From: Anaeroplasmataceae bacterium
GTDB lineage: Bacteria > Bacillota_I > Bacilli_A > Acholeplasmatales > Anaeroplasmataceae
Assembly: GCA_029050385.1 (NCBI GenBank)
Contig: JAIDMV010000321.1
Coordinates: forward strand, 1 to 5,270
Direction: 5' to 3'
DNA: 5,270 nt
Made by a program: the position numbers and the translations under genes. A model generated the notes under the pieces. It searched no databases and had not been told where the DNA came from. It worked only from the letters and a program-made list of their open reading frames with translations. Positions 1 to 5,270 of this stretch are shown here, one piece after another (positions within the stretch are counted from its first letter, which is position 1; each line of letters begins with the position of its first letter).

Positions 1-595
1 CACGAGATAACACAATTTGATTCTGATTAACAAAATCAGATAGCCTTTTATTTACATATTTACTATCTATGACAATTTCTCTAATGTGCAAGGATAAAAT
101 TTCATTAGCAAGAACCTCAAAGCTATTTAATTTTGTGATATATCCTTCTCCTGTTGATAAATCACAATAACATAAAATAAACTCCCTTTTGATTTGAAGA
201 AGTCCAGCAATATAATTGTTTTCTTTATCGTTTAATCCTGAGTCCAATGTACCAGGAGTGATAATTTTAACTACACCACGTTTGACAATCCCTTTTGCAG
301 CTTTAGGATCCTCCACCTGCTCGACAATAGCGACTTTATAGCCTTTAGAAATCAAACGTTCCGCATAGGGCTCATAAGCATGAAAAGGGACGCCACACAT
401 TGGTACACGTTCCTCTACACCAGCATCTTTACCTGTTAGGGCAAGCTCTAGTTCCTTAGCACCAGTATGGGCATCCTCAAAAAACATTTCATAGAAGTCT
501 CCAACTCTATAAAATAATATTGTATCTGGATAGTCTTTTTTTATTTCTAAATACTGCTCCATCATTGGAGTGTACTTTACTTCTTTTTCTTTCAT
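1..595 (-). CDS. mutS: DNA mismatch repair protein MutS, N-terminal part (cut by window edge)
   Basis: MutS recognises base mismatches and small loops in DNA and, as an ATPase clamp, recruits MutL to start repair. The 198 residues visible cover the mismatch-binding domain and part of the connector domain; the core, clamp and ATPase domains lie beyond position 1. Directly seen are the mismatch-reading Phe-x-Glu motif in GDFYEMFFEDA (F34, E36), VPMCGVPFHA, the stretch KGYKVAIVEQVEDPKAAKG and KIITPGT, all characteristic of bacterial MutS. The ATG at 593-595 gives the usual short N-terminus before the family's PMMEQY block, and AAGAGG (601-606) stands 5 nt upstream. Only 9 nt separate it from the stop of the preceding acidic membrane-protein ORF, so the two are almost certainly cotranscribed and probably translationally coupled. 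mutL often follows mutS in related bacteria, but that region is outside the window. The frame is clean throughout. Confidence 0.97.
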   Translation of the reverse strand, partial: MKEKEVKYTPMMEQYLEIKKDYPDTILFYRVGDFYEMFFEDAHTGAKELELALTGKDAGVEERVPMCGVPFHAYEPYAERLISKGYKVAIVEQVEDPKAAKGIVKRGVVKIITPGTLDSGLNDKENNYIAGLLQIKREFILCYCDLSTGEGYITKLNSFEVLANEILSLHIREIVIDSKYVNKRLSDFVNQNQIVLSR

Positions 596-600
596 AACTA

Positions 601-606
601 CCTCTT
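601..606 (-). promoter_or_regulatory. Shine-Dalgarno of mutS overlapping the upstream stop codon
   Basis: On the minus strand the order is TAAGAGG, TAGTT, ATG. The AAGAGG shares its first two bases with the TAA stop (605-607) of the acidic membrane-protein ORF and lies 5 nt from the mutS start. This arrangement favours reinitiation by ribosomes finishing the upstream gene, so MutS output would depend partly on translation of that frame. Confidence 0.75.
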
Positions 607-1543
607 ATTTAAATGCATGTAGAATGGCAAAAATAGAGATAAAAACTCCTAGGAAGATGATAACAGAAACCAAGGATAAAATTACTGGTTTCAAATGAAA
701 ATTCATCTTTCTACTTCTAAAATATGGGTTTTGTTCTAAAACTGGAACATCCCTTTGACTTTCATATGGTATATCCATAAGAGGACCTGCAGGAACAAGT
801 GGCATAAAAGATGTTGGATCATTCGTTGGTTGTGGAAGCATTGCTTGCGGAACCCCATAATCAGGTGACATATATTCAGGAGGCAACTGATTATTTGTTT
901 CTAGCTGAACTAATGTCTCCATCATTTGTTTCATACTATCATCTGGATATTCAGGTTCGGCAATTGGTTCATCCAATAAGTCTTCAGGTTCAAGAAAATC
1001 TTCTACATCTTCAGGTTCAAATTCCTTAGCATAACTCTCATTTTCAAGATTTTCTAAAGGTGCTTTTTCAACCTGTTCTTCTACAACAACTTCTTCTTTA
1101 GAATCCATATCAAGGACTGGAAGTATAACTTCAGTATCATCAAATAGAGATGTATCTGAATTTTGATCCGTACTCTCGACTACAAATGTTTCTTCTTTTT
1201 CTGGATTAGAAACTGGTTCTTCAAGAGGTGGATTATCTTTAATTTCCTCTACTATTTCTTCTTCAAAGTCATCTTCTTCTGGCTCAAAATTATAGGAATT
1301 ATATTCATCATTGTCATCATATTCCTCTTCTTCAAATTCATAAGAATCCAATGCTTTGCTTGGAGTTGCCTCCTGAAGCGTAAGAGTAGGCTTTTGATAC
1401 TCTTTTTTCTTAGGAGCTGTCTGAGCACGGAGAATAATTTCTATTTCCTTGTCGGGTTGAAGCTCTTTTTTAGGTTCAACTTCTTTAGGTTTTGGCTCTT
1501 CCTCCTTCACATCTTCTTTAGGAGTTAAGACGATATTATCCAT
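605..1543 (-). CDS. Acidic, tail-anchored membrane protein of unknown function; probably the distal part of a frameshifted gene
   Basis: I do not recognise the family. From ATG 1543 the product is 312 residues. Residues 1-65 are Lys/Glu/Pro-rich, about 66-200 are extremely acidic (for example EFEEEEYDDNDEY and repeated EPED), and about 215-275 are Pro/Gln/Met-rich and look disordered. A single hydrophobic segment lies at about 286-309, two or three residues from the C-terminus. Basic residues R276, R278, K279 and K285 precede it, so the bulk should be cytoplasmic and tail-anchored. The start is doubtful: no Shine-Dalgarno precedes ATG 1543, no ATG, GTG or TTG lies upstream in frame, yet the frame stays open and protein-like back to a stop at 1700-1702. 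I infer that this frame is normally entered from the 388-residue ORF by a -1 shift at 1669-1675, which adds 42 residues before M1. mutS follows after 9 nt. The coding strand is convincing; the independent start is not. Confidence 0.72.
   Translation of the reverse strand: MDNIVLTPKEDVKEEEPKPKEVEPKKELQPDKEIEIILRAQTAPKKKEYQKPTLTLQEATPSKALDSYEFEEEEYDDNDEYNSYNFEPEEDDFEEEIVEEIKDNPPLEEPVSNPEKEETFVVESTDQNSDTSLFDDTEVILPVLDMDSKEEVVVEEQVEKAPLENLENESYAKEFEPEDVEDFLEPEDLLDEPIAEPEYPDDSMKQMMETLVQLETNNQLPPEYMSPDYGVPQAMLPQPTNDPTSFMPLVPAGPLMDIPYESQRDVPVLEQNPYFRSRKMNFHLKPVILSLVSVIIFLGVFISIFAILHAFK
981..1020 (-). repeat. Two copies of a 13-bp direct repeat inside the acidic region
   Basis: TCTTCAGGTTCAA (plus-strand reading) occurs exactly at 981-993 and again at 1008-1020. 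The copies encode the matching acidic units LEPEDL and FEPEDV of the tail-anchored protein. The 27-bp period is a multiple of three, so gain or loss of a unit would keep the frame. It probably reflects local expansion of a low-complexity coding region rather than a DNA-level element. Confidence 0.6.
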
Positions 1544-1656
1544 CTTTAGAGTGCCATTGTCTCTAAGGTTTTGAATCTTTTCTAAGATTTCATCAACTAA
1601 TCTTCTATCGACTTTTGTCGCTTTTTGTACTTTTGGTGTTACAGGTTCTGGCTTAC
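1544..1656 (-). other. Apparent intergenic gap that is open and protein-like in the downstream frame
   Basis: Between the stop of the 388-residue ORF and ATG 1543, the frame of the acidic protein is uninterrupted. It reads as plausible protein, including KVDRRLVDEILEKIQNL followed by RDNGTLK, an amphipathic helix-like stretch preceded by a Lys/Pro/Glu linker matching the composition on both sides. There is no promoter-like or terminator-like signal and no ribosome binding site. I read it as coding sequence reached by a -1 shift, not as a spacer. Confidence 0.7.
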
Positions 1657-2823
1657 TTAGTTCCTGTTCTTTTTTTTTTGCTGAACCACTACAGTTTTCT
1701 TAGTAGTAGTTGTTGTTTTCTTTGGCTGCTGAACAGATATACCATGACTGATGGCAAGTCTTGCAGTTTCTTCATCAATATTTAAATATGGTAAAAGCTT
1801 TTGAATAATTTCAGTTACGATATCTTCTTGAGATTTCTTCTTCTTTGGTTTTACAATTTCCTCTTCTTCAACGATTTCTTCAAGATTATCAAAAGCCTCA
1901 ACTTCATCAGCTTCTAAGTAGATTACCTTCTTAGCCTTTCCTCTCTTGAAATTATCAATAGCATCTAAATCCACTCTGAACTTAAGTGGCTCTGCAAAAT
2001 CACTACCAATAATAGTTTTGGCTTCAATATGTGCAAATTTTGCTTGTTTTACAAGGAATAAGAATAGATTAATAAGCTCTTCTTTTTTCATTACAGAAGA
2101 AATACCAAGACCCTGTAATTTACAGAATTCATTTAATTGAGTAATGGTCATATTGCTTAACTCTCTACCCAATAACAAAGTAAGCTTCTTTCTAGCTCTC
2201 ATCATATCTCTAACGTATAAATAAAGATCTTCCTTCTTTAAACGTACTGGAATGTCAAATCCATATTTTAAACCTAACATACGAATTTCTTCTTGTGAGA
2301 AGGAGTCCTTTAATAATGCTTCTAATTTATTAATTGGATAAGCATCAAATTCTCTTGTAAGATCTAAAGTCACACTAAAAATTGCTTTGGAATATGATAA
2401 GAAGGTTTCTACTTTATATTTCTTCATATTGATTAAGCGAGTCACTTCACCATCCTGAAGATTAATACCAATATGGTTACGGATTAATAGTTTCCATAGA
2501 TTTTTACGATAAATGTAGTAATCCTCTTCTGTACCAATCTTTTCAAATAAACTTTGTAATTGGAATTCTGTGAAAGTTTCATAAGATTCCAAATTTGCAA
2601 AGGCATCCTTTGTTAAAGAATGAGAATCAAGTGTTTTAATTCTTTCATTTAAAGCACTGGTCAAAGCCATTGCATTAATTTTTCTTGGAATTTTTGTAGG
2701 ACGCTCAGTAAAAAATTTCTTAGTTTGTTCCCCACTAAGTAATGCAAGCTTTGAAGCAATTGTTTCAAGCCCCATTCTCTTATTGAAAATAACTACGATT
2801 TCCTTATCAGTAATATATTCCAT
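1657..2823 (-). CDS. Unrecognised protein with tandem SAP/Rho-N-like motifs; first gene of the mutS operon
   Basis: I do not recognise the full-length family. The 388-residue product is soluble, Lys-rich and mostly helical in appearance. Two related segments lie 50 residues apart: about 172-205 (SQEEIRMLGLKYGF, then LKKEDL) and about 222-255 (TITQLNEFCKLQGL, then MKKEEL). The spacing helix, Gly turn, LKKEEL helix resembles SAP, Rho N-terminal or helix-extension-helix nucleic-acid-binding motifs; this is a resemblance by eye. A possible further relative is at about 85-115. Residues 316-332 are acidic then Lys-rich, 333-362 form another helical segment, and 366-388 are a Thr/Lys/Gln linker. The ATG at 2823 has AAAAAGG about 10 nt upstream and a strong promoter behind it. 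The ORF ends QQKKKNRN in the middle of low-complexity sequence, immediately after an A10 run, so the natural product may be longer by a -1 shift, 739 residues in all. DNA or RNA binding is inferred only. Confidence 0.85.
   Translation of the reverse strand: MEYITDKEIVVIFNKRMGLETIASKLALLSGEQTKKFFTERPTKIPRKINAMALTSALNERIKTLDSHSLTKDAFANLESYETFTEFQLQSLFEKIGTEEDYYIYRKNLWKLLIRNHIGINLQDGEVTRLINMKKYKVETFLSYSKAIFSVTLDLTREFDAYPINKLEALLKDSFSQEEIRMLGLKYGFDIPVRLKKEDLYLYVRDMMRARKKLTLLLGRELSNMTITQLNEFCKLQGLGISSVMKKEELINLFLFLVKQAKFAHIEAKTIIGSDFAEPLKFRVDLDAIDNFKRGKAKKVIYLEADEVEAFDNLEEIVEEEEIVKPKKKKSQEDIVTEIIQKLLPYLNIDEETARLAISHGISVQQPKKTTTTTKKTVVVQQKKKNRN
1669..1675 (-). promoter_or_regulatory. Candidate -1 frameshift site, A AAA AAG in an A10 run
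   Basis: In the frame of the 388-residue ORF the minus strand reads CAA AAA AAG AAC AGG AAC TAA, which places the canonical -1 slippery heptamer A AAA AAG (the type used by E. coli dnaX) exactly in register four codons before the stop. A one-base backward slip continues as GAA CAG GAA CTA into the frame of the acidic protein and gives 385 + 354 = 739 residues. The A10 tract (1670-1679) is also long enough for RNA polymerase slippage. Stimulators are weak: only a 5-bp ACAGG/CCTGT pairing with a long loop lies downstream, almost without spacer, and no strong upstream Shine-Dalgarno-like element is seen. One missing or extra A, real or a read error, would explain the same pattern. Confidence 0.5.
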
Positions 2824-2833
2824 ACAATCACAA

Positions 2834-2840
2834 CCTTTTT
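2834..2840 (-). promoter_or_regulatory. Ribosome binding site of the 388-residue ORF
   Basis: AAAAAGG on the minus strand lies about 10 nt before ATG 2823. It is modest, with AAAGG as the complementary core, but it is the only candidate and supports this start. Confidence 0.6.
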
Positions 2841-2860
2841 AAAAAATTACTTCTTATACT

Positions 2861-2889
2861 ATAATATAATAAAATGAGCAAAATTTCAA
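2861..2889 (-). promoter_or_regulatory. Sigma-A type promoter for the 388-residue gene / acidic protein / mutS unit
   Basis: On the minus strand a -35 box TTGAAA (2884-2889) and a -10 box TATTAT (2861-2866) are separated by 17 nt. Each box is close to consensus (TTGACA and TATAAT). Transcription would start at about 2852-2855, leaving a leader of about 30 nt before ATG 2823. It lies just downstream of the pyruvate formate-lyase terminator, so the two units are probably separately transcribed. No riboswitch-sized leader is present. Confidence 0.75.
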
Positions 2890-2911
2890 TAACGAAACCT
2901 CTTTCTTTTCG

Positions 2912-2929
2912 AAAATATGCACATATTTT
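2912..2929. repeat. Short AT-rich inverted repeat upstream of the promoter
   Basis: AAAATATG and CATATTTT form perfect 8-bp inverted arms around a 2-bp centre (CA on the plus strand). The element sits 22 bp upstream of the -35 box and 31 bp downstream of the end of the preceding terminator hairpin, in a 155-bp intergenic region. The symmetry and position would suit a dimeric regulator, but such AT-rich symmetry also arises by chance in a genome of this composition. Confidence 0.35.
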
Positions 2930-2943
2930 TGCATTTTTTTATC

Positions 2944-2980
2944 AAAAAAAGGAAAAGTCAAGGGTTTTCCTTGGCTTTTT
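2944..2980 (-). terminator. Rho-independent terminator of the pyruvate formate-lyase unit
   Basis: On the minus strand AAAAGCCAAGG (2969-2979) pairs with CCTTGACTTTT (2953-2963) around a 5-nt loop, as two 5-bp helices with one C/A mismatch. It is followed by CC and seven T (2944-2950). The first arm overlaps the stop codon of the glycyl radical domain ORF. It closes the pyruvate formate-lyase unit before any activase gene. Confidence 0.8.
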
Positions 2981-3209
2981 ACATTGCTTCATGGATAGTA
3001 CGAGCAATAACATCATCTTGTTGTTCTTTAGTAAGCTTAATAAAGTTTACAGCATATCCTGATACTCTAATAGTTAACTGAGGATATTTTTCAGGATGCT
3101 TTTGGGCATCTAATAGAGTTTCTCTATTGAATACATTTACGTTTAAATGATATCCTCCATTTCCCATATAAGCATCTAACATTTGTACTAAATTATCAAC
3201 TCTAGACAT
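2979..3209 (-). CDS. Glycyl radical domain of pyruvate formate-lyase, encoded as a separate 76-residue protein
   Basis: This is the C-terminal domain of pyruvate formate-lyase, carrying the glycine that is converted to a stable radical by a radical-SAM activase. Visible motifs are HLNVNVFNRETLLDA, HPEKYPQLTIRVSGYAVNF with the radical glycine at G51, and LTKEQQDDVIARTIHEAM at the C-terminus, all typical of the last part of PflB. In most bacteria this segment is fused to the rest of the enzyme. Here the preceding ORF stops and this one begins at ATG 3209 after TAA-A, in the +1 frame. AAAGGAAG (3219-3226) lies about 9 nt upstream as a ribosome binding site. E. coli GrcA (YfiD) shows that a free glycyl radical domain can work with a PflB body, so a two-subunit enzyme is feasible. 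A single-base frameshift in an ancestral pflB is the alternative explanation. Confidence 0.93.
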   Translation of the reverse strand: MSRVDNLVQMLDAYMGNGGYHLNVNVFNRETLLDAQKHPEKYPQLTIRVSGYAVNFIKLTKEQQDDVIARTIHEAM

Positions 3210-3210
3210 T

Positions 3211-5241
3211 TTATACTTCTTCCTTTCCTAAGGATTGTGGTGTCACAGAAAAGGTGTTAGATATTCCATCTTTAGAATATTCATAAGGCAGCTTAGCTAC
3301 AGATTCTAAGGAAGCAAGAGCTCCTTTTACGTCTCTTCCATGCATTGGATTAGCACCAGGGGCTAAAGGCTCTCCAGCCTTTCTTCCATCAGGAGTATTC
3401 CCGGTATTCTTTCCATAAACTACATTGGAAGTAATTGTTAGGATTGATGTGGTAGGAATAGATTCTCTATAAGTGGTATGCTTTTTAATTTTACTCATAA
3501 ATGTTTTAACAAGCCATACAGCTAAATCATCTACACGATCATCATTATTACCGTATTTTGGAAAGTCCCCTTCAATTCTAAAATCTACAATTATACCTTT
3601 ATCATTTCTTATTGGATAAACCTTAGCGTATTTAATAGCTGATAAGGAATCTGCTGCACAGGAAAGTCCTGCAATGCCTGTGGCAAAAAAGCGTCTTACT
3701 TTTGTATCATGAAGTGCCATTTCTAAGGCTTCATAGGAATATTTATCATGCATATAATGTATTAAATTTAAGGCATTCACATAAACACCAGCAAGCCACT
3801 CCATCATTTGTTCATATTTGAGAATGACCTCGTCATAGCATAATGGTCCATCGCCTTCTATTCCTTCATAGAGCGGAGAAACCTGAAATGGTTCATTTGT
3901 TTTAGGATCTACTATAAGCTCATCTTTTCCTCCATTTAGTGCATAAAGTAAACATTTGGCAAGATTAGCACGAGCCCCAAAAAATTGCATATCCTTTCCT
4001 ACACGCATTGGAGAAACACAACATGCAATACAATAATCATCTCCTAATTCTATTCTCATCAAATCATCTGATTCATATTGAATGGATGAGGTTTGAATAG
4101 AAATTTCTGCACAAAATCGTTTAAAGTTAATAGGTAAGTTTTGACTCCATAAAACAGTTAAATTTGGTTCAGGAGCAGGACCCAAATTGATTAGAGTATG
4201 TAAGATTCTAAATGCTGTTTTTGTGACTAGTGGTCTACCATCTACTCCCATACCACCAATTGATTCTGTAACCCATGTTGGATCTCCTGAAAATAATTCA
4301 TTATAGGATGAAACACGCATAAATTTAATAATTCTTAGCTTCATAATAAAGTGATCAATAAGCTCTTGAGCGTCATGCTCTGTAATTCGATTTTCCTTTA
4401 AATCTCTTTCAATGTAGATATCTAGGAAAGTTGAATTTCTTCCTATTGACATTGCTGCACCATTTTGTTCCTTTGTGGCAGCAAGATAGCCAAAGTACAA
4501 GGCTTGAATAGCTTCTTGAGCTGTTTTTGCAGGTTTAGAAATATCACACTCATAGATTTCAGCAAGCTTTTTTAAATTCTCTAATGCTCTAATTTGCTCA
4601 GATAATTCTTCTCGATCTCTGATTTTGTCAGGAGTCATATCCCCATCAATTTCTTCTTTATCCAGTTTCTTATGGCGAATGAGTTGATCTACTCCATATA
4701 GGGCAACACGCCGATAATCGCCCACGATTCTTCCTCGTCCATAGGAATCTGGCAAACCAGTCAAAATGTGAGCCTTACGACAAGCACGCATCTGACTTGT
4801 ATAGGCATCATAAACACCATCGTTATGTGTCTTGCGATATTTCGTGAAAATCTCCTTTACTCTATCTGTGACTTCATATCCATACATTTGACATGCTTGA
4901 ACAGACATTTTGATTCCACCATAAGGCTGTAAAGCTCTTTTAAAAGGTTTATCTGTTTGTAAGCCAACAATTTTTTCTAGGTTCCGATCAATATATCCAG
5001 CAGAATGGCTTGTTTGACTAGAGATAATATCTGTGTCTGCATCTAGTACTCCTCCTGCTTCACGTTCTTTTTTAGATAATTCCAAAATCTCATTCCATAG
5101 AGTTACAGTAGCTTTTGTAGGTCCCTCTAAAAAACTTGAATCTCCTAAATATGGTTCATAATTTTTTTGTATAAAATCTCTGACATCTATTTCTCCTTCA
5201 CACCATCTACCAGGCTTAAAGCCTTCCCATGCTTCTATCAT
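3211..5241 (-). CDS. pflB: Pyruvate formate-lyase body (formate C-acetyltransferase) lacking the glycyl radical domain
   Basis: Pyruvate formate-lyase converts pyruvate and CoA to acetyl-CoA and formate in the anaerobic cytoplasm. The 676 residues align by eye with E. coli PflB from its AWEGF start (W5) through VRDFIQKNY, KRALQPYGGIKM, GRGRIVGDYRRVALYG and NGAAMSIGR, to the catalytic pair C407-C408 in IACCVSP. They continue with QFFGARANLAK (R424, the expected counterpart of E. coli R435), NLIHYMHDKYSYEA, GIAGLSCAADSLSAIKYAKV and GNTPDGRKAGEPLAPGANP. The ORF ends at GISNTFSVTPQSLGKEEV, just where the family continues into the radical domain, which follows as its own ORF. Body plus domain (676 + 76) comes close to the 760 residues of the E. 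coli enzyme. On its own this chain has no radical glycine and should be inactive. The start is firm: an in-frame TAG lies at 5257-5259 and AGAGGA at 5248-5253. No activase gene is next to it. Confidence 0.96.
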   Translation of the reverse strand: MIEAWEGFKPGRWCEGEIDVRDFIQKNYEPYLGDSSFLEGPTKATVTLWNEILELSKKEREAGGVLDADTDIISSQTSHSAGYIDRNLEKIVGLQTDKPFKRALQPYGGIKMSVQACQMYGYEVTDRVKEIFTKYRKTHNDGVYDAYTSQMRACRKAHILTGLPDSYGRGRIVGDYRRVALYGVDQLIRHKKLDKEEIDGDMTPDKIRDREELSEQIRALENLKKLAEIYECDISKPAKTAQEAIQALYFGYLAATKEQNGAAMSIGRNSTFLDIYIERDLKENRITEHDAQELIDHFIMKLRIIKFMRVSSYNELFSGDPTWVTESIGGMGVDGRPLVTKTAFRILHTLINLGPAPEPNLTVLWSQNLPINFKRFCAEISIQTSSIQYESDDLMRIELGDDYCIACCVSPMRVGKDMQFFGARANLAKCLLYALNGGKDELIVDPKTNEPFQVSPLYEGIEGDGPLCYDEVILKYEQMMEWLAGVYVNALNLIHYMHDKYSYEALEMALHDTKVRRFFATGIAGLSCAADSLSAIKYAKVYPIRNDKGIIVDFRIEGDFPKYGNNDDRVDDLAVWLVKTFMSKIKKHTTYRESIPTTSILTITSNVVYGKNTGNTPDGRKAGEPLAPGANPMHGRDVKGALASLESVAKLPYEYSKDGISNTFSVTPQSLGKEEV
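3219..3226 (-). promoter_or_regulatory. Ribosome binding site of the separate glycyl radical domain, inside the pflB body ORF
   Basis: AAAGGAAG lies about 9 nt before ATG 3209 and is formed by the codons for the last residues of the body ORF (LGKEE). With the TAAAATG junction it permits both fresh initiation and termination-reinitiation, which would make the two pieces in related amounts. Confidence 0.6.
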
Positions 5242-5247
5242 TTTTCT

Positions 5248-5253
5248 TCCTCT
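5248..5253 (-). promoter_or_regulatory. Ribosome binding site of pflB
   Basis: AGAGGA on the minus strand lies 6 nt before ATG 5241. An in-frame stop at 5257-5259 excludes any earlier start, so this site fixes the N-terminus. Confidence 0.75.
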
Positions 5254-5270
5254 TTTCTAATTTGTATACC

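Noticed and set aside
811..1029. Plus-strand ORF of 72 codons
   Set aside because: Antisense to the Pro/Gln-rich and acidic part of the minus-strand protein; no initiation signals and no recognisable domain.
1163..1528. Plus-strand ORF of 121 codons, rich in Phe, Ile and Leu
   Set aside because: It is the antisense reading of the Glu/Lys/Asp-rich codons of the acidic minus-strand protein, which automatically gives a hydrophobic product; no ribosome binding site or promoter.
1640..1668. ACAGG/CCTGT hairpin downstream of the slippery heptamer as a frameshift stimulator
   Set aside because: Only 5 bp with a loop of about 17 nt and almost no spacer from the heptamer; too weak to call as a stimulatory structure.
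1946..2140. Plus-strand ORF of 64 codons
   Set aside because: Lies wholly antisense to the 388-residue ORF, low complexity, no start signals.
2874..3062. Plus-strand ORF of 62 codons crossing the intergenic region
   Set aside because: It runs through the minus-strand promoter's -35 region, the terminator hairpin and the end of the glycyl radical domain gene; no supporting signals on the plus strand.
5263..5268. TATACA as a possible -10 box for pflB
   Set aside because: The matching -35 region would lie beyond the window edge, so the promoter cannot be assessed.
1..5270. CRISPR arrays, tRNA or rRNA genes, insertion sequences and phage attachment sites
   Set aside because: No regularly spaced repeats, cloverleaf sequences, rRNA motifs, transposase motifs or terminal inverted repeats were seen; nearly all the window is accounted for by minus-strand genes.

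Overview
The window is AT-rich, uses the standard bacterial code (TGG for Trp, TAA at all four stops seen) and is densely packed with genes on the minus strand only. Pyruvate formate-lyase, mutS and the base composition together suggest a fermentative, anaerobic low-GC Firmicute, possibly of the Erysipelotrichia-like or clostridial kind. The genus cannot be fixed from the sequence.

Reading in the direction of transcription (high to low coordinates), the window opens with pyruvate formate-lyase, which is encoded in two pieces. A 676-residue ORF (5241-3211) holds the N-terminal part and the Cys-Cys catalytic pair. It stops just before the C-terminal glycyl radical domain. That domain follows after TAA-A-ATG as a separate 76-residue ORF (3209-2979) with a complete RVSGYAV motif and a plausible ribosome binding site of its own. 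A rho-independent terminator (2944-2980) closes this unit. No pyruvate formate-lyase activase gene is in the window.

A good sigma-A type promoter (2861-2889) then starts a second unit: a 388-residue unrecognised protein with two tandem SAP/Rho-N-like helical motifs (2823-1657), a very acidic protein with one C-terminal membrane segment (605-1543), and the first 198 residues of MutS (595 to the window edge). mutS is tightly coupled to the gene before it, with its Shine-Dalgarno overlapping that gene's stop codon.

The first two genes of this unit appear to be one reading unit split by a reading-frame change. The 388-residue ORF ends just after a run of ten A (1670-1679) that contains, in frame, the canonical -1 slippery heptamer A AAA AAG (1669-1675). 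The -1 frame is open from 1699 to 605 and reads as sensible protein through the region between the two ORFs. The downstream ATG at 1543 lacks a Shine-Dalgarno. A -1 shift would give a 739-residue protein joining the SAP-like module to the acidic, membrane-anchored tail. Programmed frameshifting, transcriptional slippage, a recent indel and a homopolymer sequencing error all remain possible.
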